Assembly: GCA_050084985.1 (NCBI GenBank)
Contig: JBITNC010000001.1
Coordinates: 170,252,001 to 170,316,000 of the forward strand
Length of the DNA: 64,000 bases
From: Nageia nagi
Taxonomy: Eukaryota; Pinophyta
Direction: 5' to 3'
Both the position numbers and the translations under genes were made by a program. This document shows, in pieces, positions 1-12,689 of the stretch (the stretch's first letter is position 1; each line of letters starts with the position of its first letter). Below the pieces are notes generated by a model. It made no database searches, had not been told where the DNA came from, and saw nothing but the letters and a program-made list of their open reading frames with translations.

Positions 1-654
1 TTTTGCACTTTTATTTTATATACAAAGTACATAAACATTGAAAATTACTTCCCCTAAAATGAACACATATGCACATTTATTCCCCAACATGACTTGTTTG
101 GGGATCTATAAGGTGAAAATAAGGTAGATTAGAGTTGTTCAATCTAATGACCCAAGTGGTGAAAAGTTTGTACTTATTCATTGCTCCTAAGTCCTTTGTT
201 GTCTAGATTTAACTCCATATAGGTGGATATGCATGTGTAGTGATACCACATATCTAGCTTTCCATTCAGAGATTATCCTCGTAACCTAGGAGTAAAACTA
301 AAAATTTAATCAAGATAATTGATTTTTCTAATTCAACATACATCAAAACCTTGGAAAATAACTATTACTTCTCCTTGTGAGAGTATATTGTTACCCAAGG
401 TGAACTAGTTGAGGATTGGTAGGACTTGGGCTCCTTGCGGGCATCTAGATGAAGGCCTAATTTTAGATAAGAAAATAAGCTTTAACTCTTTCAATTATAA
501 TTGATGATAAAAATATTTTATAGATGATTATTATTCTTGTTAATAGTTTAAGCATTTGATATGTTTATTAGTTCAAACATGTATTTGTATGATTAATATT
601 TTTAAACTCAACATATATGCTTACATTGTTTATCACTTTCATATTTTGTAGCAA
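1..654. other. Unassigned AT-rich stretch before Copia 1a
   Basis: No convincing reading frame and no match to the family 1 LTR seen at 5561-6010. It could be the untranslated leader of the Copia element that begins at 655, with its 5' LTR outside the window, or unrelated flanking DNA. No primer-binding site was recognised. Confidence 0.4.
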
Positions 655-1480
655 TGGAAGACTCCTTGGCACCCAAGCATATTCTATATGGTTCCAAATA
701 TGGTATTTGAGAACCTAGGATGAAACTAGAACTTCAAGCATAGAAAATTTATATGATTGTTAGTGAAAACCAAGTTGCTCCATCAAGGAAGAAGGAACTT
801 GAAGCTTATAATACAAATAATGATTTGGAAAACTCTATAATTTTTCATGCTATTTTAGATGAAATACTTCTCATAATATATTTTTCAAACTCTACAAAAG
901 AAGCTTGGGATAAATTGAAGAGTATCTACCTTGGCACCAAATTCTCTAGAAGGTTCACCATTCTTTAGAAGTTATTGCAATCATGTCAAGAGAAAAAAAA
1001 AGTGTGTCAATACATATGAATAAGGTTATTGACCTTAGGAACTAACTTGTAGGTTGTGGTTACAATTAGATCAATGATAATTTTTTTAATTTCATCATCT
1101 TTCAAAGCCTCTCTGCTAAATCTAGCAACTTTATGATTGTTATTGAAACTAGGCTTGATGATGAGAAAGAAGTGTTCTCTTTGGAAAATATATCAAGGCT
1201 TCTCTTGAAACATGAGGAAACACTTAAAAATAAAGTGTTGATTACCACTCCTAAAGAGCCTTCTATGGTATTAGGTGCAATGCAGCCTCACTTCAAAAAT
1301 AAGAACCATAACCAAAAGAAGGATTCTCATGCTGCTAAGAAGAACTTTAAGAATGGTGGAAATAAGAAGAATTATAATCATGATAAGACAAAGAAAATTA
1401 AAGCTAAATTTGATAAAAATTATCATTTCTATGACATCTATGGTCATAAGAAAGTTGATTGCTATAAGAAAAAAAAATAA
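655..1480 (+). pseudogene. gag: Copia gag remnant
   Basis: Gag would form the virus-like particle that packages element RNA. The likely start is the ATG at 655 (MEDSLAP). The frame is broken by a stop just before 750, again near 968 and by shifts up to 1133. The motif AWDKLKSIYLGT near 900-940 matches the conserved W-x2-L-x2-Y core of plant Copia gag (UBN2 type). The segment 1133-1480 is very lysine- and asparagine-rich and ends in a decayed CCHC zinc knuckle (GHKKVDC): the final His and Cys remain, but the first two Cys are replaced by Phe/Tyr-type residues. Confidence 0.8.
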
Positions 1481-1567
1481 CAAGGTGAAAAAGAATTTGA
1501 AAAACCAAACAAATCTAATAACAAGAAGAAGAACAAGAATTATGCTTATGTTGCTACATTTTACTCT

Positions 1568-4540
1568 ATGTCTTGTACTTTATCAAATGATTGGATTGTT
1601 GATTCTAGATGCACTAATCACATGTGTTTTAAAAAAGATAAGTTTGAAAATTTTCATAAGTATAGAAAATATACAATTATGATAGATGATAATTCAATCT
1701 TTGAAGTTCAAGGTATTGGGAGAGTGTGGTTACAAGGAAAGATTCTTGAGAATGTGCTTTATGTACCTAAATGCACTATGAATCTTTTTTCTATAATTTA
1801 GGTTGAAAGGGAGGGTTACTCTTTTGAGTTTAACTCACACTCTTGGTGCATGAAAAAGGGTCTTGCCACTTTGGTGAAAGGATGAGTTAAAGATGACCTT
1901 TACATTGTGGATCAATATCCAACAAAGATGTGCCTTGCAACTAATGTTTTCTCTAGAGACAATCTTTGGCACCATAAATTAGGCCACCTAAACCATAAGA
2001 ACATTCAAGTTATGAAATATCATGAACTTGTGGAAGGTTTTCTTACAATATCACATACAATTGGTCTTTGTGAGAAGTGCATTCAAGGTAAAATGAATTG
2101 AAAAAAATTTCTAAAGGATAAGGTAACTAGAGCAACTCAATCTCTTTAGCTTGTGCATTTAGATTTGATGGGTCCATATGCAACTAAGTCTCTTGGAAGA
2201 GCATATTATGTCTTAACCTTTATTAATTATTTTAGCAAGATGACATTTGGTTATCTTCTAAAGCACAAGGATCAAACCTTTGATAGGTTCAAAGATTTCA
2301 AAGCCTTATTAGAAAATCCATCTAGATTCAAACTCAAGATGTTAATATCTGATAATAAAGATGACTATAATAGTAATGAATTTAATAATTTTTGTACCAA
2401 GTATGAAATCAAGAGGCACTTTACAATCCCTTACACTCCTCAACAGAATGGTGTATTCAAATGAAAGAATAAAACCATTCAAGAAATAGAAAGATGTATG
2501 TTGGGAGATCTTCCTAGCTTCTTATGGGGTGAAGCTATAAATACTACAATCTACATCTTAAACATGTGTCCTATGAAAGAAATTGAAGAAAAAAATCTAT
2601 ATGAGAAATGGATAGAAAAGAAACATAACATCTCTCACTTTAAGGTATTTAGTTGTGATGCTTATACCTTTGTTGTTCTTAAAAAAAGGAAGAAGTTGGA
2701 TAAGAGATCTAAATAGTGTATCTTTATGGGCTATGAAAATAAGCATAAAGGCTATAAGCTATACCAACTTTTAGTTAGAGAAATTTTTATATCAAGAGAT
2801 ATAAAGTTCAATGAACTTCTAGAAGAATCTTATTCTTATTAGAACCTTGATGAAGGTGATAATTATTTTGTTGCACCCAACTAGTTGGATGTCAATTTTG
2901 ATTTCTCACCTAAGGAATAAATCTCTCCAACATAAAGGATAACAAAAAGTATGACCTTTAACAAATCCTTATTTTCCAAAATTGATAGTAATAATGAGCC
3001 TTCATCCTTTAAAGAAGCTTCAAAGTAGGAGTTTTGGATGAATGCAATGAATGTGGAGTATGAGGCTCTAATGAAGAATCAAACTTGGGATTTGGTTTCT
3101 TATCCTAATGAATAAAATGTGATTGGTAATAAATGGATTTACAAGGCCAAATATAATTCAATTGGTGAGATTGAGAAATACAAAGCAAGGTTAGTAGCCA
3201 AGGGTTTCACTCAAAAATATGAAGTTGATTATAAAGAAACCTTTGCTCCGGTGGTAAAGATTCCTACTGTCAAGGTGATTTTTTGCTCTTTTATTAGCTA
3301 AAGGATGGAAATTTTTTCAACTTGATATCAAGAGTGCTTTTCTCAATGGTGACTTAGATGTGGAAATCTACATGATTCAACCATAAAGGTTTGTTATGGA
3401 AGGCAAATAATCATTTGTTTACAAGCTAAAGAAGTCTTTGTATGGACATTTAGTAAGCACCTTGGGCCTAGTACAAAAATATTTAGGATACTTTGAGGAC
3501 ATTGGGTTTTTTAAATGCTCCTATAACACTAATATGTACATGCTCAACCAAGGAAAATACTAGATCTTGATTCTTCTATATATGGATGATTTGTTAATTA
3601 CAAGAAATAATATAGTACTCATCCAAGAGTGCATATCCAGACTCAAGGAAACTTTTGAAATGATAGACTTTGGTCTATTGCACTAATACCTTGGTATGCA
3701 AGTGTGTACCAATACAAGAATTATATATAACTTATTTAATCTAAGTATATCTTATATATCTTGTAAAAATTTGGAATGGAGAAGTGCAAACCTATTACAA
3801 TTATAATCTCTTCTAGAATCACTTTATCTCTTAGTTCCAAATCTCAGTTGGTAGATCCTACAGCTTACAAGAAATTAATTGGTAGTCTTATTTATTTAAC
3901 TATCTTCAATTCAAATATTGCCTTCACTATGAACTTATTGGCTTGATTTATAAGAAATTCATATGTTGAGTACCTCAATGCAATTAAAAATATTTTGAGG
4001 TATGTTGTGGGTACTAAGGATTTTGCTCTCAAGTATGACAAGTTACCCTCATTTTTTCTCTTATGATTCTCATATTATAACTATGGGGGAGATAGAGATG
4101 ATAGAAAATTAATTTCTACTTATGTGTTTAGCATTAGTTTAGGTGTTATGTGTTAGGCTTCCAAGAATTAACCTACTACTACTCTCTCCACCACAAAGGT
4201 TAAATATCATATAATGTCAATTGCAGCCTAAGAAGCCATTTGGTTGAAGCATATTTTGAGAGAAGTTAGGTATGATCAAGTTCATCCATCTCAAAAAATT
4301 TTAAATAATCAATTATTTATTGCCTTAGCAAAGAATCCTATTTTTCATAAGAGAACAAAGCACATAGAAATCCAAGCCCACTTCATCAGAGAGAAGGTTT
4401 TGGATGGTCTTCTACACTTAAATTATTTTCCATTAGTTATATAATCTATTGATTTGTTCACCAAGCCCCTTCCTAAAGCTCAATTTTGTAAACTTAGGGA
4501 TTCTATTAGGTTGGTGAAGTTACCTTTAAAAAGTGAGTAA
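1568..4540 (+). pseudogene. pol: Copia pol remnant (protease, integrase, RT, RNase H)
   Basis: Domains run in Copia order. The protease (about 1580-1800) has DSRCTNHM where active enzymes have DSG. The integrase zinc-binding part (1950-2101) has WHHKLGHLNHKN and CEKCIQGK. The integrase core (2153-2464) ends in PYTPQQNGV. A linker (2500-2990) is followed by RT: GNKWIYKAKYNSIGE (3119-3165), YKARLVAKGFTQ, and the catalytic YMDD at 3579-3590, which is intact. RNase H and the C-terminal tail include KTKHIEIQAHFIREK (about 4360) and end near 4540. There are frameshifts around 3300-3770 and many in-frame stops. Five stops (2882, 2918, 2933, 3026, 4229) are shared with the separate copy at 45630-47838, so the defects may predate at least one insertion. 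It cannot make a full polyprotein. Confidence 0.9.
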
Positions 4541-5550
4541 AGTTTGAATTCTTGGTGAATCCATTGTAACTACTTCCTTCTTAATAAAGTTATTAAGCAC
4601 TTTATTTTGTTTGTATACTTTGTTTATACATTACTCTTTAGATGAATATAAGTATGGGCTTGGCATATTAAGTGATGAATTATAATGCATCACAAATCCA
4701 AGCACATATTATTAGGGAGAAAGTTCTTGATACAACAACTACAGCTCTGTTCATCTAAATTTTACTCTTCTAATTAATTCACTAGCTGCTTTAGAAAATT
4801 TTTTGTACACACTTTGAAATTTTCTTATGGTCGTGAAGTTGTCCTCAAGAGGGAGTGAAGGTTGAAGTCATTTTTGTGATGAAAACTTCATCTCTAGGAA
4901 CATATTTTATTATATAGTGTTGATCTTAAATGTACACCTTCATGGTTAGTTTGCTCTATGTGAAGAACTCATGGTACATTTTTTAGCTTCTATTATCACT
5001 ATGTGAGGAATTAGTATGTGTTTTTTGGCATTATTTGGTTATCCATATGTGAGTGATTGATATATGCATGTGCTTTTTTTACTGTTGATCAACATATGTT
5101 TCTAATATACAATAAATGACTATAAGTATTAGATTGGTATCTTTGTGATGACTTATAGTGCATCATTGATCATTTTATAGATGGAATTACTTAGTTTATT
5201 TATCTTCTAATTGATATGAATATTTATATGATGCATCTAACTAATCTTATTTATGAGTTGCTTGTAGATTGCAAGTTTCATCTTCAAAATGTAGGTTACT
5301 TCAATTGGGCAAGCTCATGAAAGCTCACATATCAACTCAGTGTTGATCAATTATACTTACAATGAAACCAATTATGGTTAATGATTGTATTATAAACCAT
5401 TTTGTCAAATGGTATTGTAGTGAGTCTCAAACTAAGATCTTGCTTATTTTCTCAAAGATGTAAAATTTCTCATCTTCACTTGTATCTCTTTGGAGAACTA
5501 TCTCTTACTTTCTCTTTCTTCTTTCTCTATGCTCTATCCCAATATTACAT
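4541..5550 (+). other. 3' untranslated region of Copia 1a
   Basis: No reading frame. It lies between the end of pol and the purine tract and has a counterpart of similar length (44584-45629, minus strand) in the second family 1 copy, with recognisable shared stretches. Internal untranslated DNA of the element, not a separate gene. Confidence 0.7.
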
Positions 5551-5560
5551 TAAGGGAGAG
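5551..5560 (+). other. Polypurine tract of Copia 1a
   Basis: The purine-rich run AAGGGAGAG directly precedes the TG that opens the 3' LTR. This is the usual place and composition of the primer for plus-strand DNA synthesis. Confidence 0.75.
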
Positions 5561-6010
5561 TGTTATAATTTGTAATATAATATTGTGTAATATTTCTCTT
5601 TAATATAAATTCACTTAATGTTTAAAGTATCTTTAGATACCTTTAAGCATTAAGGGAATAAATATAGAAAGAGAAATAAATAGAGAAACACCTTTAACCT
5701 CACCCTTGGATTAAAGGGATGTTAAAGGGTGAGCTTATTCTTATAAATAGAGAGGTACCCCTCCTCTCATGATAATGAAATAATTATAAAGCTAGGATTA
5801 GGGTTTGAAGAGAGGAGAGATTCTGTAAGAGAGGTCCTTGAGAATAAGATCTTAGTTGGTGGATATACTCCTAAGGAGGGAGGAACCACTTTATATATCA
5901 TGTTATTTATGATATTGGCTTGAGTTATTATGCTATTGTGTTGATGTTGTAAGTGCCTTCTTGAGATCTTAGTAAACTAGAGATTAATTCAAAAAGGGTT
6001 AATTAGATCA
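5561..6010 (+). repeat. 3' LTR of Copia 1a
   Basis: Begins TGTTATAATTTGTAAT and ends near ...TTAGATCA. It aligns over its whole length with the two minus-strand LTRs at 44140-44583 and 47839-48281, which begin TGTTAGAATTTGTAAT and end TTTCATCA when read in element sense. It holds a TATA box. Right end uncertain by a few bases because the terminal sequence has drifted. Confidence 0.85.
5742..5750 (+). promoter_or_regulatory. TATA box in Copia family 1 LTR
   Basis: TATAAATAG about 180 bases into the LTR. The same motif lies at the matching place in both LTRs of the second copy (44395-44403 and 48103-48111, minus strand), which supports it as the element promoter. Confidence 0.6.
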
Positions 6011-7814
6011 AATTCATATTGCTATTTTGTGAAGTTATTTTGTTCTATTATTAGTTGTTAATTTGAGTATCTCATTTCATTTTCTTTACTTGATGTATTG
6101 CAATTTTGTGGTTATTTTGTATTTTAATATCTCCTATGATATTTAGGGTAAAATCCCCTTTTATTCTATTAAGTTCCTAACAATCATATCTTACTTGCTT
6201 CTAGGGTATTAAGGACCAAAAGCTTAAAAACCTCTATAAATCTTTATTTTGCATTTCATATGGCATTTTGGGTACTTCATAAAAAGACAAAATATCTAAA
6301 CCCTATCCCCCTTTTATCTTGTTATCATTTTCTTATCATATGTAAGCAATATTTTACATATTACAAAGTGGGCATTCAAAGGCCCTTGGATTTCTCATGT
6401 TTGTTTGTGTTTAAGCTCAAGGTGTGCGATATTTTGGGATGCTTACACTAATGCTATTGGTAGTTCAACATTGATCATTATAACCTAAACCAAAATGAAA
6501 TTTCTCTTCCATCATCTGATATTGTGCACTTGACATAACCCTAATTGAAATACACCTCAACTAGTACTAGACCAAATCCCTAAATTGATTATTTTGGCTT
6601 AATCATATTGAGAATTCTATCTTTAGTGTTAATGTTGAAATGTTGACCATTTTTCTCATATGCCTCTAGTATTGGTATTGATATACATACTCTAACGCTA
6701 CCATTTCTACCAAATAAACCTATTGATCTCTCTGAATTAAATCCCTTACAACTAAAAAAATTTGAACCAAAATTGATTTCCCAATCTATGCATAACCAAA
6801 ATTTGAATTAATGCTCATATTGAACCTAAAAATTATCATAACTTGGTCACCTCCAATCCATATTGATAAGGTCATAATATACTTGATGAAAAAAATATAG
6901 TTGAACCCAAACATATTAAAGTATTTAACACATTTCACACTTACCAATTTTTGTTATAATAATTTTGAAAATATTATCCTGCATAGCAACTTATGATCCA
7001 TTGCAAAATCATCATATCAAGAAAGAAACTATAAGAGAATATTCACTATCTCAAAAATGTGTATGCTATGTATATGCATACCTATTTGTTAATGAACTTA
7101 AATTACAAAAATAAAAACTCAAATTTTTAAAATTCTTGCAATTTCTTGATAACATCAAATTTGAGCTTCTAATCTTTTTCATTCACGACTTTTACGATCT
7201 TGGTCCATGACTAGCTCATTCTTGTAAAACCTATCATTTTCAAAAAACTACCAACATGCAAGAAGCATAAAGTTTTCTATACATATCAAATTTACTTGAT
7301 TCTTTTTACATCATAGAGATAAAATAACATACCTCTCTTAAAAATATTATACCTAATCATGTTCTAAGAAAAAATGACTAATATAGGGTCAGAAATAGAC
7401 TTGTATTACACTTTTTATAACTTAAAAAACATCAAATAATCATAACTTTGATCCTTAAGGAGTTTTGATATGATTCCTTTTTTATTTTAAATTTGTATGA
7501 TATTTGGATCCCTACCCAAATATAAAATCATATTTTACCATTTTTGATCAATTACCCTACAACCAACACTAGGCTTCCTTAAGAAAAATATACCAAAATT
7601 TACCCCACAAACATGTCATTCCAATATGAACCTAATTTATTTTATCTCTATCCTTCCTAATAATATTTGTTTTTAATTTTTATGGCTAATATCACATTAG
7701 AAGACCTTTGACAAACTCGATAACTTTGACATATGTTGACACAAACATAGATGACTTAAACAAATTTAGATAATGTGATAAAAAAGACATGTATACATAC
7801 AGATACAAAAAAAT
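6011..7814. other. AT-rich stretch, nothing recognised
   Basis: No conserved protein signature in either strand. The 63-codon frame at 6260-6451 has no recognisable motif and typical chance composition. Probably very old decayed repeat DNA. Confidence 0.5.
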
Positions 7815-8150
7815 GATGGTTAATTTTACCCCCTAACCAATGAAGGGAAAAAAAACATAAGTGAAGGTTAATTGTGCCTCCAAACTAAAAAAAGGAAAAG
7901 AACACTAATGAAGGTTAATTATTCCCCCAAACTATAAAGAAAAAAAAATAAGTGTTCTGGTTATTTATATTCCCAAACTACAAAAGGGAGAAATAATGCA
8001 TTAAAGATTAGTTATGCCCCCAACCTGTAAAGGGGAAAAGAATACAAGTGAAGGTTAATTATACCCCCAACCTACAAAGGGAAAAAGAACACAAGTGAAG
8101 GTTAATTATACCCCCAACCTACAAAGGGGAAAAGAACACAAGTGAAGGTA
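7815..8150 (+). repeat. 47-bp tandem minisatellite, about seven copies
   Basis: Units start at 7815, 7863, 7910, about 7954, about 8003, 8050, 8097, with a partial eighth at 8144. The core reads GAAGGTTAATTATACCCCCA followed by a purine-rich second half. The last three units are almost identical, while the first four carry many changes and small length differences. It is not a CRISPR array: there are no unique spacers and the context is a plant genome. Confidence 0.93.
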
Positions 8151-9284
8151 TATCATTATGACCAAAGATAGCATATTATGTGATACATAAGATGCTACAT
8201 AATACTATTCATGTCACATATATAATTAATACAACACATATATTTGAAATTGGAAATATACAATATGATATACATGTAGGATATAATATTACCAATATCA
8301 CAGACAATATTTTTTTATAATTTAATAATAGAACAATGTTTGGTCATTGTGTGCAAAATGTGAATTTTAAAAATATCAATATGTACCAATAATAAATATA
8401 TATAAGTGATAATATTTTTCAATGTAAAAACTCACCAATTTACCAAAATGACCTTCAAAATCTAGGGGTTTCTACAAAAATGTTTTGTTCCTCAATCAAA
8501 AACCCTAAGAAAATGCATGCAATAGTCCAAATTTACCTTCTAAATATTTCCTACCATGAGTATCTAAGGTTTGGGAAAAATTCTAGGGCATAATCATCCA
8601 TCAAAAATAAAAAAAAAAAGGTTCAAATATAGGGTTTTGAACAAAAATGAAATTCCACAAAATAAAAATACCCTCAATTTTGTAATAATTTTAAAGCAAT
8701 AGGCTTTTATAATTTTGCAAAAAATTAAGATAAATAAAGATTAAACAAAACCTAGGTCTTCCTATGAAAAATTCCACAAAAAATGTGATGCCCTAAAATA
8801 AAAAATATGGTTTGTTAAAATTTAATATCGGCACTAATATGTTGAATATTTTTAGTGACCCCAAGGATGCTAAGTAGTAACTATGTTAAATATTCATATG
8901 TAATGATATGCAATGATAGAAAATAACAAAATAACAAGAAATACAATAATGTGAAATACTTGAATAATGTAATAATGTGTAGATAAAGTACTTAGACTAT
9001 CAAATCATATCTAATGCCAAATAACTTTATTAAGATAAGAGATTTGAGAATGATAAATACTTATCATCCTACCTAGATGTTAAAGATGTATGAAAACAAG
9101 AATTTATAATGGAAGATTGATGAGATATGAACCCTAATGTTCCATAATGGGACAATATAACATATATTCATATAAATAATATAATATAATATGATATAAT
9201 AAAACACGTAATAAGGATACCAATGGTGGATAAAAATTAAGTGTTAATAGTATCTGTAATATGCAGATGGACTAATCCTCATGA
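8151..9284. other. AT-rich stretch, nothing recognised
   Basis: Long A and T runs and imperfect AT-rich simple sequence around 9170-9200. No coding signal seen. It may contain the 3' end of Gypsy element 1, but no LTR was identified. Confidence 0.4.
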
Positions 9285-11010
9285 ATTTTTTCATTTGATT
9301 CTTTTAATACCTTATGATGCACTTGGACATTATGCAATGTATTTTCTATCTCCTTACATTGTGTATTTTTTTTTTCTTTAAGCCTACTCTTTTATTGTTT
9401 TAAGTTTTCATTTAAATTTAATGTGTCTTGTTTCACCCTATGTAAATGAACATTATATTCCTCTAAAGCTTGGATTTTAGCTAACAATATTTGGTTAGAT
9501 GTGCCTTCATATGAGGAAATATTTTATACAACTTTTGCTAGAATTGGTAAGGGCTACACGGGTTTCTAATTCTCTAGTGCTTCTATAGATGCTTCATGTT
9601 CTTCCTCCAAAGTTTCATGGTGTACTAGAATTTATTCCAATTATTCTTTTGGAACCTACAGAACCTTGGTATTCCCCATGTAACTTGATTAATGTGTAGA
9701 GTTTTGGTTGATCACTTCCTCTTCCATTTGGGGAATTAGAGCTACTAGATATCCTTATCTTGTAGAATTTTTAGGAGGATTTGTATTGTAGGATGTAGAT
9801 TACATTACTTTTTTTAGTAGGATATACATTGTTTGGAGAACTTTGTTAAATTTCTTCTATATGCCTTATTCAAAAAATAAATTCTTGCTTTTTTATACTC
9901 TCATCTTGTTTGTTAAGTTCTACATGTAGGGGAATTTTAAATTGCATTCCTATAGTTAGGCTTGCTTCTACAACTTGGTCTTTATAGTTTTATACATCCA
10001 TGGGTCTAGTATTAGGCTTTCAAAATTATTGAGGAAGATATCTAATATGTAACTCATAATTCTAACATTATTCCTTGTTATCCATAATGGTGTTAAGAAT
10101 TTTAAAAATATTTTTTTCTTACATAGGTTCTGGCCAAAATGGAGGGGTAACACTAGAGTCATGGTTTTGAGGCTAAGAGGTACTAGGTCTAATAATGTCT
10201 ATTTCCCCTATACTAGGGTGTGATACTTTGATGTTGGAATATGAAGTTCCAACAACAAGGTCTTTATCACTAAGATACTCTATGTGAGAAATTGATAGTG
10301 AAGATTGCTCATAGGATTTCTCAACTACTATGGAGGGTAAAATATTTTCCCATGCAACTAGCCCTTTTGGTTATTTTAAAAAGTATTCCTGATATATCAT
10401 TGTAATTAACCCATGAATTTTTGGATACCCTTTGTTGAATTGGACTATAGAATCTATATTTTGCAAATTACTATAAAGAAATAGGGGAAAGTAAAATTGA
10501 AACTAGTCCTCATACCTAAGAAAAATGAACATGTAGAGGTGATTTACTAATAAGGTAGCAAACTAACCATCATAAGAGAAATACATCATCACCCATGATG
10601 TAACCATATACCATGGTTTGGGAAGAGTGACTACTCTTTTACCCCCTTGAACACCTCCCCTTTATGTTGTATATAATTAAACCTTTGATTCTCCCTTGGG
10701 ATGAAACTTTTGGAGTAGTGCAAAGTAATGATGTTTCTCATGAAGGTCATCACCTTCTATCGAGAGACTAAAAATTGCACTAATGTTCTCATTTATCATT
10801 GGGATGGTGACACCTCACAACATAATTGAGTCTAAAATAAATGTTGCTATGAATTCATTAACCAATTAATTATAATGCCCTCAAAAATTTTCAAAAAATG
10901 GCATCCATCATGCCCACTTAAAGATAGCTACCACTTCTACTATTTGCCTCAACTCCTTTGTAATTTCTAGTTCATTCTCCATTTTTAACCCCATGTTAGT
11001 GCTAATGCAA
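9285..11010 (-). pseudogene. ORF-X remnant, copy 1 (retroelement 3' gene, function unknown)
   Basis: Not a recognised family. On the minus strand, a mostly open but stop-broken frame runs from about 11010. The N-terminal part has WMPFFENF, a GH motif, an isoleucine-rich segment (VTIPMINENISAIF) and later VVTLPKPWYMV and MIYQEYF. The C-terminal third (about 9300-9560) reads as a heptad-like coiled coil rich in Lys, Glu, Leu and Asn. The order of motifs matches the remnant at 48700-52260 (GH, IxxMIARVIGMPNEG, SIPKPCKDVAS, IIKLVYDDL). It lies downstream of Gypsy 1 integrase on the same strand, suggesting an extra gene in the envelope position. Stops and shifts make it non-functional. Confidence 0.5.
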
Positions 11011-11563
11011 CTCCATTAGCTACAAAGATTTGATTACACTCCATATATACAAATAAAATGATATGTAGGGTGATGCTTACATGGGATGAAAAATTAACAT
11101 AATGTGATGCCACCCCAATATATTTACTGTGAATTTAATTCCCAATACTTTGATGCTAGTTTCAATGTAGTGACATGGTACTTATGAACCTTGGGATTAT
11201 ACTTTAAACTTTAATTTTTTCACTTTGTATATGTAAACTACCTTTCCCAACTACATCTCCACTACATTTTTGCCATATGGGATGTTGATAATTATTTTAT
11301 TTTAAATTTTCATGTACTTTTTGATTGAGATTGTGTAATAACTTCACCTATGACAACCTCAACAATACTACACTTTGAATAGACTATCCATGATAATTTG
11401 ATATCTAAAAAAGGTTGGTTCCTTATATGTTGGGCATAAATTTAAAGAGAAAGTAAATAAAAAGGAATAAAATGTTAGAGTGTGAGAAATAAAACAAAGA
11501 GATAAAGTAATAAGAGTTAAAGCAAAGGGGCAAATCACTAGTTTAGTGTAGGCTTCTACAATG
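11011..11563. other. Unassigned stretch between ORF-X copy 1 and nested element
   Basis: No clear reading frame. By position it would be internal DNA of Gypsy element 1 just upstream of ORF-X. Confidence 0.35.
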
Positions 11564-12662
11564 TGTGAGACCTTGGCAAGAACCTAGTGTAGCAGCCATA
11601 GAGTAAGTTTTCACTTTCTTAATTATTTCTTAGCATACATTTACCATGTAATAGACATATTTATTCCAACACCTTGATATTATTATTTAAGAAACATTCA
11701 TATATTGCCATAATATAACCAAATTAAGAACAATTGTAAGAAGTGTGGGAAAGAAACATGAATATAGTATCATATTGCTAGTGAAAATAAAAGGTCTTTG
11801 AAAACAAATAAAAAGGGAAATACTAGGGATTCTGAACCTTTTTGCATCACTTTAGGTCTATATAAGCTAATCTATAATGGTTACAAAGTAACTAAATTAA
11901 AATGGTTATAAAAATGGCTTGATAGATTCGGCCTGTTAAAACAATGCTTGACTAATTCTTGCCATGTGGATGTATCTCTAAACTAGAATGCCTAAGATTG
12001 TAATTGCCTTTGCATGATCATTTTCTTTCTTCTCAAAGAGTATTTGGAGCTATGCCTTATTTTCAAATCTTTTTTAACTATCTATATCAATTTTGGAGCT
12101 TTCTAGTTGTTTATTTGCTTCTTTAAGGGTTACTTCTTCCTTGAGTGACATCATCATGCTTCACTATTCGATTCAAAAGTTTTTTTCCTAACACTAACAT
12201 AATCCTATTATTTTCTCTTTACAAAATAGAAAACTTAAGTTACAGACTCATGGTGGAATCTTGAGACTCAAAATTTCCATTCTCTACAACATGGAAACTA
12301 TAATGCTGATGTCACTACTCTTCGAGCCCAAATAGATTGAAATTAAGATGCTTGTTTATTCCCTAATCCCCTTTGCTTATGTCATCCACTTTTCATTCTT
12401 AGAGAGCAAAAAATAACTAAATTATAAATATTCATATTTACTCATGATGGCATCACTCATTGAGTTCGATCCGTAGACAAAACTAAGGCCCACCCATACC
12501 TTATTAATGTCATTCCAGAATCCACCATACTTAGCATATAAAACCAAATCAAAACTTCCAAAATCAACATAAGGAGTCTACCTAGGCCATATAAAATATA
12601 AAAAACAATCTCAATACATGCCATAATAGCTTTTGGAATATTGAGCTATGTATGGATATACA
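11564..12662 (-). repeat. LTR (lower-coordinate copy) of ORF-X element
   Basis: Starts TGTGAGACCTTGGCAAGAAC and ends ...TGGATATACA. Aligns along its whole length with 15397-16495. Ends obey the TG...CA rule. Confidence 0.85.
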
Positions 12663-12689
12663 TTCTAGCAATTTCTATGGGAAAATTTA

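Larger units (their letters stand above)
655..6010 (+). mobile_element. Ty1/Copia LTR retrotransposon, family 1 copy a (5' LTR not seen)
   Basis: Order on the plus strand is gag, protease, integrase, RT, RNase H, then about 1 kb of untranslated DNA, a purine tract and a 3' LTR. Integrase before RT is the Copia order. A second copy of the same family lies on the minus strand at 44140-48281 and shares both coding sequence and LTR. The 5' LTR is not in the window, so the true left end is unknown. The copy is dead: many stops and several frameshifts. Confidence 0.9.

Noticed and set aside
2882-4231. Reassignment of TAA and TAG to glutamine, suggested by stops at Gln positions
   Set aside because: CAA and CAG are used for Gln in the same elements, TGA stops and frameshifts are also present, and the PPR gene shows a land plant. 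Decay or a defective source explains the pattern.
7815-8150. Regularly spaced repeats resembling a CRISPR array
   Set aside because: Units follow one another without unique spacers, and the context is a plant genome. It is a minisatellite.
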